From JAVVHH01 sp032249615 (lineage in GTDB: Bacteria > Pseudomonadota > Alphaproteobacteria > Acetobacterales > Acetobacteraceae), in NCBI GenBank assembly GCA_032249615.1, contig JAVVHH010000201.1:1-5648 (forward strand): 5,648 nt of DNA, in the 5' to 3' direction. Positions within the stretch are counted from its first letter, which is position 1. The number at the start of each line of letters is the position of its first letter. The notes under the pieces were generated by a model, which saw only the letters and a program-made list of their open reading frames with translations, did not search any database and was not told the origin of the DNA. The position numbers and the translations under genes were made by a program. Shown here piece by piece: positions 1 through 4,957 of this stretch.

Positions 1-55
1 CCCACACCAAGTCAGCCCGCTCGCACCAAAACCGCGGCCGTCAGCGCGCGCTTAC
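1..55. mobile_element. Right-hand end of an IS66-family-like insertion sequence (partial)
   Basis: Read on the minus strand from position 55, the sequence begins GTAAGCGCGCGCTGACGG. IS66-family elements characteristically have terminal inverted repeats that begin GTAA. The boundary falls exactly where tnpA homology stops: the Tn3 transposase reads ...AAIVYW and then expects Asn-Thr, and the last native bases are TGGAA, after which GTAA starts. The apparent tnpA stop TAA (54-52) therefore belongs to the inserted element. Only one end is visible, so neither the partner repeat nor the 8-bp target duplication expected for IS66 can be checked here. It could instead be a different IS or a deletion junction. 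Confidence 0.5.
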
Positions 56-825
56 TTCCAATAGACGATGGCGGCGGTCACCAGGCTCAGCCCAGACGCC
101 CGGAAGCTTTGGTTCTCGAAGGTGCGGTCGCGGAACTCGCCTTGGCGGTGGAAGAACACGGCCCGGCGCAGGGCGTTGCTGGCCTCACCCTTGTTTAGGC
201 CGGCGTGGCTGCGCTGAAGCAGTGCCGGGTCGGACAGCCATCGCAAGGTGAACAGCGTCCGTTCAATCCGCCCCAAAGCCCGTATTGCCTGCGACAGCGT
301 GTTGTTCGGGCCGGCCGCGGCGAGTTTGCGCAGAAAGGTGGAGGGCGCGACGGCGCCAGCCTCAATCGATGCCCTGACCCGCATCAGCTCCCCCCAGCCG
401 CGGACGAGTGCCGCCGTGTCCGCGGGGTCGCCGATCAGCGGTTTCAGCACCGGATACGTGTCCGACTTTTCGATGGCGTAGAGCTTGCGGTCCTTGAAGT
501 CCTTGATGCGCGGCGCGAAACGGTGGCCGAGAAGGTGGCACAGGCCGAACACGTGGTCGGTGGCGCCGGCCGTGTCGCTATAGTGTTCGGTGATACGCAG
601 GCTGGTTCGGTGCGCCTGCGGGTGCAGCCCGTCCAGCACATACGGCGCCTCGCTGGCCGTGGCCGAGATGACCTGGGTGTGCATCGGACCGTACTGGCCA
701 GACTGGGTGGTGTAGAGCACCACGCCGGGGTCGATCCCGTATTTGGCGTTTACGTCGCCGCCGGGTCCGGCGCGGCCGCCGGCCCGGAAATACTGGCCGT
801 CCGAGGAGGAGTCGGTTCCATCTCC

Positions 826-828
826 CTA
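826..828 (-). other. Second in-frame UAG in tnpA (codon 667, expected Trp)
   Basis: The minus strand reads ATG TCC GCC GTC TAG GGA GAT GGA ACC. The family motif here is WGDGTxSSSDGQ, so UAG stands where UGG (Trp) is expected, a single G-to-A change. It lies nine codons before the likely first catalytic Asp (D676). Confidence 0.92.
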
Positions 829-1791
829 GACGGCGGACATGGGATGTTGGTGGTGGGCCTCGACGATCACGCCGCGGGCAGAGGCGTAGTTATCCTCGTT
901 GATGTGCCACTGCGCCACATTGACCAGGTGATGGTAGCTCAAGCCGCGGGTCGCGTCGGCCATGCGAGACAGGCCGAGGTTGGTGCCGTCGGCCAGGAGG
1001 GCGGCAAACAGGGCCGCCAGGTCGGAGGGCGGGTTGCCGGTGCGGAGGTGGGTGAAACAGGCGGCGAACCCGGTCGCCTGCGCGACATCCTCAACGACCT
1101 CGGTCACGCGCACCCTGGGCAGCATGCTGTAGAGCTGCCCGGCCATGAGCCGGGCGGCGTCCGGCACGGTCGGCTTGGTGCGCGCGATGTAGAGGGCGCC
1201 GTCCTCGATCTCCACGCCGTCCAGCTCGCCGCGTTCGGCACATGCCGCCACGAATCGCAGGCGGTCGTGCAGCAGGCCGGCCCGGGCCGCGACGTAGCGC
1301 TCGGGATCGGCCTCTCCGGCAATGCCGATACAGGGAGCCCCGGCCGGTTCGACCGGCAGCAGGTAGTCCTTGAAAGCGCGATGGTCGCGGCTGCCCGCGA
1401 CCCAGACGCCCGCGCCACGCAGCCGCTCGCGCAAGATGGCGAGCACAGCTGTCTCGTAGAGGCGCCGATCCGGGGCCGATCCGGCGAAAATCATTCGGCG
1501 CCATTTCGCCGGAAGGAACGCCGACGGCAGCCGCTTGGGCAGGGCACGGTTGCTGTTCTCGTCCGCTGCTTTGAGTAGGTCGATAGCGGCGAGAAGGGGA
1601 TCGTGCGGCGTGTTGGACTGGAACCGGAACGCCGCCAGGAAACGCGGGCTGAACCGCCGCAGCACGGCGTATTTCTCGGCGGCTGTGGCCAGAATCTCCA
1701 CGTCGGCGACGTCTGCCACAGCCTCGATCACCGGCAACGCCTCGGCGAGCTTGGCCAGGCCCACCTCGCGCTCGACCACGGCGACCCCGTC

Positions 1792-1794
1792 CTA
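1792..1794 (-). other. First in-frame UAG in tnpA (codon 345)
   Basis: The minus strand reads GAG AGC GGG TAG GAC GGG GTC, i.e. KESG-stop-DGVAVVEREVG. Homology to Tn3-family transposases continues on both sides in the same frame, so this is a substitution, not a frameshift or early terminus. A Lys codon (AAG) or Gln codon (CAG) is one base away; in relatives I recall a Lys near this position, but that residue is uncertain. Confidence 0.9.
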
Positions 1795-2826
1795 CCCGCT
1801 CTCCTTGGCTTGCTTCAGGGCTGCAATCGTACGGCGGAACAGGCGCAGGGTGCGGGCCGCGTCGCGCTTGGTGGTCTGGAAACGGCGCTCGTCGCGGCCG
1901 CGGGCTTTCGTGAACAGCGACCCCATGTACTTGCAAAACATGGCAAGGACCGCATCCGTGAGCCTGATTTCCAGGTCTGTAAGCCCTGCCACCAGCAGGG
2001 CGGTCCGGCGCAAGGGTTCGACGTTGGCAAGGTGTTGGGCGGTCATGATACCGCCCTCTTCCACCAGGCGCGCGAGCCGGGCGGGGTGAACTTGCGCGGT
2101 TTGGTCTCGGGCGACCCCGATGCTGCGCACCCAATCCAGCCGGTCGAGTAGCGCCACCATGTTGGTCGGCGCGGGCGCCTCCGGCGCATCGCGCAGCCAG
2201 GCGAAGCGGGAGCGGCGGACAGCCGGGTCGGTCACGAGCAGGCCCTGGAGCGCGCTCCGCTCGGCCTCGGTGATGCCGTCCGCAAGAGCGTGGAATGTCC
2301 GCTGACGGGCACGAGCCCGGGCAGCCAGCCCGATCCGCTCCAGTACGGCGGGCTCCGGGACGAGCACGCCTTGAGCTCGCAGGTGAGTAAGCATGGCTTG
2401 CACGACCGGCTCGCCACGGTCGGTCGCCCATGCCGCGTCGGCGCCGACCCGCAGGCAGTTCCGCCAATCGCTCAGCCGGAAGCTGCGAAGGCCGAGCATG
2501 GCGAGCAGTTCGGCGGTGTGCTCGCGCCGGGTCTGGTCGCGCCGGGCATAGTCGGCGAATACCGCGGCCTGGATGCCGAGTTGGCCGGCCACGAAGTCCA
2601 GCAGCGCCGCGGGTGGCTGCTGGCCGGGACCCAGGCCCTGGCCCGGATGGCGCAGGAGGCAGAGCTGCACGGCGAACCCGAGGCGGTTCATGCTCCGGCG
2701 TTTGGTCCGCACGAGCATCAGGTCCTCGGGGCTGAGCACGTAGTGCGTCGCCATCTCGCCCGGCGTGGTCGGGACATCGAACAGACGTGCGCGTTGCTCG
2801 GCAGACAGCAGGGAGCGGCGGGGCAT

Positions 2827-2983
2827 AGGACCTCGGCAAGGTGACGGCCCCGTTCATAACCTACTTGCCTTTCAGCCGTTCTGAAAGAGGGTATTGAAAG
2901 CAGAAACACCAGGTCTGATCGTGGCCACCAAACCAATGCGTAAACGGCCGTTTGCGAAAGACCCGGAGCCGGCCGGAAATGCC
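2827..2983. promoter_or_regulatory. Divergent tnpA/tnpR intergenic region, probable res site
   Basis: This gap separates the divergent transposase and resolvase starts, where Tn3-type transposons carry the resolution site and overlapping promoters. Two perfect dyads are visible. CTTTCAG-ccgtt-CTGAAAG (2869-2887) has 7-bp arms around a 5-bp centre. AAACGGCCGTTT (2942-2953) is a 12-bp palindrome, extended by CG/CG after one mismatch. The region is less GC-rich than its surroundings. I cannot assign the three resolvase sub-sites or the crossover dinucleotide, and no strong sigma-70 promoter stands out. The second palindrome would fall within coding sequence if the resolvase started at the ATG at 2936. 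Confidence 0.5.
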
Positions 2984-3174
2984 ATGCTGCTCGGCTACGC
3001 CCGCGTCTCAAAGGGCGACGAGCAAAACAACTCGCTGCAGGCCACGGCGCTCAAGGCGGCTGGCTGCCGCAAGCTGTTTGAGGAAGCTGCGTCGGGCGGG
3101 CGCTGGGACCGGCCGGAGCTACATCGCATGCTCGACCAGCTCCGCAAGGGTGACACCGTGGTGGTCTGGAAGCT
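2984..3174 (+). pseudogene. tnpR: Serine resolvase, N-terminal part, split by an IS110-family element
   Basis: This encodes residues 1-64 of a Tn3-type resolvase, the serine recombinase that resolves cointegrates at res. The sequence begins MLLGYARVSKGDEQ, with the nucleophile S9 and R7, followed by ALKAAGC, WDRPELHRMLDQLRKGDTVVVWKL. I chose ATG 2984 because family homology starts there; GGAA at 2975-2978 is a weak ribosome site. In-frame upstream starts exist at 2936 (ATG) and 2894 (TTG, just after GAGGG), which would add 16 or 30 unmatched residues. After AAG CT at 3170-3174 the reading enters the inserted element and would add a meaningless tail ending near 3409. That product keeps Ser9 but lacks R66 and R69, so it should be inactive. 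The remainder lies at 4549-4927. Confidence 0.9.
3173..3174. repeat. CT core dinucleotide, left copy
   Basis: CT at the left edge of the element matches CT at 4547-4548 on the right edge. One copy belongs to the resolvase Leu64 codon and the other entered with the element. IS110-family recombinases exchange strands at a 2-bp core shared by donor and target. Confidence 0.7.
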
Positions 3175-3178
3175 TCTC

Positions 3179-3187
3179 TATTCGGGC
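3179..3187 (+). repeat. Left sub-terminal inverted repeat of the IS1111-type element
   Basis: TATTCGGGC here is the perfect 9-bp inverted partner of GCCCGAATA at 4532-4540. It sits 4 bp inside the element edge (TCTC at 3175-3178). Sub-terminal rather than terminal repeats are typical of the IS1111 group; true IS110-group elements generally lack them. Confidence 0.8.
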
Positions 3188-3266
3188 AAGTCCTATTCGT
3201 TACGACATCGCCGAATTCTTCCTTTTGACGTCGATCCGGCGACGGCCTTGTCCCCCAGGGACCAAA

Positions 3267-3308
3267 CTTCTCTCCGCGGTCGGCACAGTGGCCGCCGCAA
3301 CATGGGGT
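3267..3308 (-). other. Donor-binding loop of the candidate bridge RNA
   Basis: Two 7-nt guides flank one hairpin. ACCCCAT (3308-3302) is the exact reverse complement of the minus-strand end sequence ATGGGGT (4546-4540), which abuts the core. AGAGAAG (3273-3267) equals the minus-strand opposite end including core AG (3179-3173) and would pair with the complementary strand. The stem GCGGCGGC / GCCG-a-CCGC holds eight G-C pairs with one bulged A. Both guides sit directly at the core and address opposite strands, as donor guides should. Confidence 0.65.
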
Positions 3309-3332
3309 CAGAGGGGCGGGCGGTCACATCAA

Positions 3333-3378
3333 GACCACGACGTGCTGGCGCCGCACGCGGGGCCGCCGTCAACTTCCA
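3333..3378 (-). other. Possible target-binding loop of the candidate bridge RNA
   Basis: TGGAAGTT (3378-3371) would pair with minus-strand CTTCCA of the resolvase target (3172-3167), immediately beside the core, with a possible G-U pair into the core. The opposite guide is less clear: GTGGTC (3338-3333) can pair with plus-strand GATCGC (4550-4555) using two wobbles, but it starts one base off the core edge. Between them is an imperfect stem (GACG/CGTC, GCG/CGC, CCG/CGG with a CGTG loop). An alternative match, GATCGA, occurs at 3236-3231 but lies outside the loop order. Confidence 0.4.
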
Positions 3379-3444
3379 CAGCGCACTCGCCTCACCCTCC
3401 GTCCCCTGAGGGACGCCGCTCCGCCCGGATGGACGGATCTCGTT

Positions 3445-3460
3445 CCGCGCCCTTGCGCGG
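3445..3460 (-). other. GC-rich hairpin just after the IS transposase stop
   Basis: CCGCGC-AAGG-GCGCGG is a perfect 6-bp stem with a 4-nt loop, 6 nt past the TAA stop. No T tract follows on the minus strand, so a classical intrinsic terminator is unlikely. It may instead mark an mRNA processing point or the 5' border of the downstream guide RNA; the sequence alone does not decide. Confidence 0.45.
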
Positions 3461-3466
3461 ATGTGC

Positions 3467-4501
3467 TTACGCGGCGGCGGGTGCCTCCTTGCCCCAGCGG
3501 AACTCGGTGCCGTCCAGCCACATGCGATGCAGGATCACGGCCAGCTTACGGGCCACCGCGACGATTGCGCGTTTGGTCCCACGTCGACGCGCGATTGCCA
3601 TGCCCCAGGCCTTCAGGCTGCACCATTTCTTCGTGCAGACCAAAAGGGCCTGTGCGCCCTCGAACAGCGCCGTGCGCATCATTGCGTCGCCGCATTTCGA
3701 CACGCGCCCGCTGTGGTCGGTCTCGCCCGACGCGTAGCGCTTCGGCGTCAGGCCGAAATGGGCGCCGACTAGCCGCGACTTCGGAAACCGGGTGGGTACG
3801 TCCACGGTCGCCTGGAACGTCAGCGCGATGACCGGCCCGATGCCGGGCGCCGTCATTAGCCGCCGGCACAGCGGGTCGTCCCGCACCAGGTCCAGTAGGC
3901 GCTTGTGCAGGACGTTGTACTGCGTCTGCATCGCCTCGTGTGCCGCCAGCAAGGCGGACATCACCGCCAACAGACTCTCGCGGCCATCGATCAGCTCGCG
4001 GACGCGCGCCCGGAACCCGCCCTGGCGGACCACGCCCACGCGTAGGCCAAAGTTCTTCAGCGTGCCGCGCAGGTCGGCCTCGATGTCAAGCATCTTGGCC
4101 TGCAGCAGCTTGCGGGCGGTCAGCAGCAGGCGCCGCTCCTGGCTCTCCAGGGTTTTGATGTGCACGGGGCGATAAAGGCCGACGCGCATCATCTGCGCGA
4201 TCCCGCGCGCATCGTTGCGATCTGTCTTGTTGCGCTGCGCCGCCAGCGCGCTCCGCATATGCTGCGCTTCGACGCAGATCACTGGCAGGCCCGTCGCGGC
4301 AAGTTCCGCATATAGCCATTGAGACATCGGCCCGCCCTCCAAGCCGACGCGCTTGCAAGCATATCCGCCCTTGGCGAGCAGCGACGCGATCGCCTCCGGC
4401 TCGGTCGGGACTTTTGCCTCCTTCAGCAGCTTGCCCGTCTCATCGACGACGCATACGCTGGTCTCGCGCATCGACACGTCCAATCCGACAAAGTGGTCCA
4501 T
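3467..4501 (-). CDS. IS110/IS1111-family transposase (RNA-guided DEDD recombinase)
   Basis: This 344-residue protein has both halves of an IS110-family recombinase. The N-terminal RuvC-like DEDD domain shows GLDVS with D8, LEGG with E55, and NKTDRNDAR with D94 and D97. A helical, Leu/Arg-rich middle (about 115-205) is the expected coiled-coil linker. The C-terminal Tnp domain shows MTAPGIGPVIAL (216-227) and FGLTPKRYASGETDHSGRVSKCGDAMMR (249-276), where S258 of the SG pair is the likely nucleophilic serine. Length is typical for the family. ATG 4501-4499 has a strong GGGAGG site (4513-4508) 6 nt upstream; the TAA stop is at 3469-3467. Family members work with a bridge RNA (seekRNA) that pairs with target and donor; a candidate lies just downstream. 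No key residue is missing and the frame is intact, so it is probably functional. Confidence 0.95.
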   Translation of the reverse strand: MDHFVGLDVSMRETSVCVVDETGKLLKEAKVPTEPEAIASLLAKGGYACKRVGLEGGPMSQWLYAELAATGLPVICVEAQHMRSALAAQRNKTDRNDARGIAQMMRVGLYRPVHIKTLESQERRLLLTARKLLQAKMLDIEADLRGTLKNFGLRVGVVRQGGFRARVRELIDGRESLLAVMSALLAAHEAMQTQYNVLHKRLLDLVRDDPLCRRLMTAPGIGPVIALTFQATVDVPTRFPKSRLVGAHFGLTPKRYASGETDHSGRVSKCGDAMMRTALFEGAQALLVCTKKWCSLKAWGMAIARRRGTKRAIVAVARKLAVILHRMWLDGTEFRWGKEAPAAA

Positions 4502-4507
4502 AGCACA

Positions 4508-4513
4508 CCTCCC
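4508..4513 (-). promoter_or_regulatory. Ribosome binding site of the IS transposase
   Basis: GGGAGG on the minus strand lies 6 nt before the ATG at 4501-4499. This strong, well-spaced site fixes the start and leaves just 45 bp of upstream non-coding DNA inside the element. Confidence 0.8.
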
Positions 4514-4531
4514 GGTTTACATCTCCTGGTC

Positions 4532-4540
4532 GCCCGAATA
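4532..4540 (-). repeat. Right sub-terminal inverted repeat of the IS1111-type element
   Basis: GCCCGAATA pairs with TATTCGGGC at 3179-3187. It is separated from the CT core by CCCCAT (4541-4546). The unequal outer flanks (4 bp left, 6 bp right) are also usual for the IS1111 group. Confidence 0.8.
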
Positions 4541-4546
4541 CCCCAT

Positions 4547-4548
4547 CT
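4547..4548. repeat. CT core dinucleotide, right copy
   Basis: This is the partner of the left core copy. Resolvase sequence resumes at 4549 with CGATCGC (third base of Leu64, then Asp and Arg). Confidence 0.7.
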
Positions 4549-4927
4549 CGATCGCTTGTCGCGCTCACTGAAGGACGTGCTGAACATCATGGAGCGGATC
4601 GCGGAAGCCGGCGCTGGCTTTAGGTCAGTGACCGAGAACATCGACACCACCACGCCTGCGGGCCGGATGATGATGCAGATGGTCGGCAGCTTTGCCGAAT
4701 TCGAGCGCGCCATGATCCGCGAGCGAACCTCTGCTGGCTTGGCTGTCGCCCGGGCGGAAGGACGTGTGGGAGGGCGGCGCAAAAAGCTCGACGCTGCCAA
4801 GCGGCAGGAGATCGCCGAAAGCGTCATCACCGGCCGTAAGTCAGGCGCCGACATGGCCCGACTCTACAATATCAGCCAGCCAACCGTGTCCCGCATCGTC
4901 GCAGCGCACCGGACGCCAACGGCGTAG
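4549..4927 (+). pseudogene. tnpR: Serine resolvase, C-terminal part, downstream of the IS110-family insertion
   Basis: This resumes the resolvase at the third base of the Leu64 codon (CT at 3173-3174 plus C at 4549), giving DRLSRSLKDVLNIMERIAEAGAGF. Joined to 2984-3174 it gives an uninterrupted 189-residue protein, close to the roughly 185 residues typical of Tn3 resolvases. R66 and R69 of the DRLSR motif correspond to conserved active-site arginines. SFAEFERAMIRERTSAGL (residues about 111-128) is the long dimer helix. GRRKKLDAAKRQEI through ADMARLYNISQPTVSRIV (about 139-181) is the C-terminal helix-turn-helix that binds res sub-sites. It has no start of its own; a frame open from 4319 inside the element is antisense to the IS transposase. 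The TAG stop is at 4925-4927. The coding parts look undamaged apart from the insertion. Confidence 0.9.
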
Positions 4928-4942
4928 TCGGAACGGCCAACA

Positions 4943-4948
4943 AGGGAG
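4943..4948 (+). promoter_or_regulatory. Ribosome binding site of the TPR gene
   Basis: AGGGAG lies 9 nt before ATG 4958 and supports that start. No terminator-like hairpin or obvious promoter is seen in the 30-bp gap after the resolvase, which fits read-through transcription from upstream. Confidence 0.65.
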
Positions 4949-4957
4949 CTGATCTCG

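Larger units (their letters stand above)
52..2826 (-). pseudogene. tnpA: Tn3-family transposase, two in-frame amber codons and truncated C terminus
   Basis: This is the transposase of the Tn3-family backbone, which binds the terminal inverted repeats and performs replicative transposition. The start ATG (2826-2824) has a GAGG ribosome site 4 nt upstream. Residues 1-344 (MPRRSLLSAEQRARLF...) form the N-terminal DNA-binding half. Residues 346-666 carry the middle region (RRFSPRFLAAFRFQSNTP, RALPKRLPSAFLP, RRLYETAVLAILRERLRG). Residues 668-923 are the catalytic domain: SSSDGQ with D676, EHYSDTAGATDH with D751, and GLNKGE with E881. The D-D and D-E spacings of 75 and 130 fit the family DDE triad. 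UAG replaces codon 345 and codon 667. The latter is normally the Trp of the WGDGT...SSSDG motif (TGG to TAG). There are no frameshifts. The end is lost at the IS66-like junction, about 60 residues short of the usual 970-1000. Translation ending at either UAG would yield no catalytic domain. The fragments at 826-1779 and 52-723 have possible internal starts but are parts of the same gene. Confidence 0.93.
3250..3420 (-). ncRNA. Candidate bridge RNA (seekRNA) of the IS1111-type element; limits approximate
   Basis: This is the non-coding 3' tail of the element, read on the transposase strand. In order there is a hairpin CGTCCC-TCAG-GGGACG (3415-3400). Next comes a target-type loop starting with TGGAAGTT (3378-3371), whose TGGAAG is complementary to the CTTCCA bordering the core at the resolvase target. 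An imperfect GC stem (about 3370-3339) follows, then GTGGTC (3338-3333). A donor-type loop follows: ACCCCAT (3308-3302), complementary to the element's transposase-proximal end ATGGGGT (4546-4540); an 8-bp stem (3298-3291 with 3284-3276, bulged A3280, loop CACTGT); and AGAGAAG (3273-3267), identical to the element's other end plus core (3179-3173). Last is the hairpin GTCCC-TGG-GGGAC (3262-3250). Paired guides flanking an apical hairpin is the bridge RNA design. The donor loop is well supported; the target loop is weaker. Confidence 0.65.
3175..4548 (-). mobile_element. IS110-family element, IS1111-type layout, inserted in tnpR (1374 bp)
   Basis: The boundaries come from reconstructing the resolvase: the left flank ends AAG-CT (3174), the right flank resumes CT-CGATCGC (4547 on), and removing 1374 bp restores Lys-Leu-Asp-Arg. 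The CT dinucleotide sits at both edges (3173-3174 and 4547-4548), consistent with the 2-bp core of IS110-family elements. Sub-terminal 9-bp inverted repeats are present. The transposase runs on the minus strand with only 45 bp upstream (4502-4546) but 292 bp downstream (3175-3466). A long non-coding 3' end plus sub-terminal repeats is the IS1111-type layout, in which the guide RNA lies downstream of the transposase; IS110-type elements carry it upstream. The element looks complete. Confidence 0.87.
56..4927. mobile_element. Remnant of a Tn3-family transposon (tnpA - res - tnpR), interrupted by two other elements
   Basis: A Tn3-type transposase on the minus strand and a serine resolvase on the plus strand are divergently arranged around a 157-bp intergenic region with dyads, the classical Tn3-type module. 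Neither 38-bp terminal inverted repeat is visible. The tnpA side is cut by the IS66-like end at 55, and no GGGG-type 38-bp terminus is apparent in the 30 bp between the resolvase and the following TPR gene. The outer ends therefore lie outside the window, and the right limit given here is only the end of the resolvase. Both mobility genes are disrupted, so the unit is not autonomous as read. Confidence 0.8.

Noticed and set aside
1..60. Group II intron boundary, suggested by GTAAG after the broken tnpA codon
   Set aside because: Group II introns usually start GUGYG; GTAAGCG fits an IS66 terminus better.
205..1578. Long plus-strand frame (457 codons) over tnpA
   Set aside because: It is antisense to a clear Tn3 transposase and shows no recognisable domain; long shadows are expected in GC-rich coding DNA.
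1091..2857. 588-codon minus-strand frame overlapping tnpA in another frame
   Set aside because: Its translation is Arg/Pro/Gly/Ala-rich with no family motif, whereas the +0 tnpA frame matches throughout.
2894..3409. 171-codon plus-strand frame as an intact short resolvase
   Set aside because: Only codons up to 3174 match resolvases. The tail is IS non-coding DNA and the active-site arginines are missing.
3445..3460. Intrinsic terminator after the IS transposase
   Set aside because: The hairpin is good but no T tract follows on the transcribed strand.
4516..4526. Start-stop mini-ORF (ATG TAA after AGGAG) in the IS leader, minus strand
   Set aside because: The AGGAG abuts the ATG with almost no spacing, so it is unlikely to be used for initiation.
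4319..4927. 202-codon plus-strand frame as an independent resolvase-like gene
   Set aside because: Its first part is antisense to the IS transposase; only 4549 onward is real resolvase sequence.
4928..4957. Tn3 right terminal inverted repeat after the resolvase
   Set aside because: The gap is only 30 bp and has no GGGG-type start or TAAG-like end.
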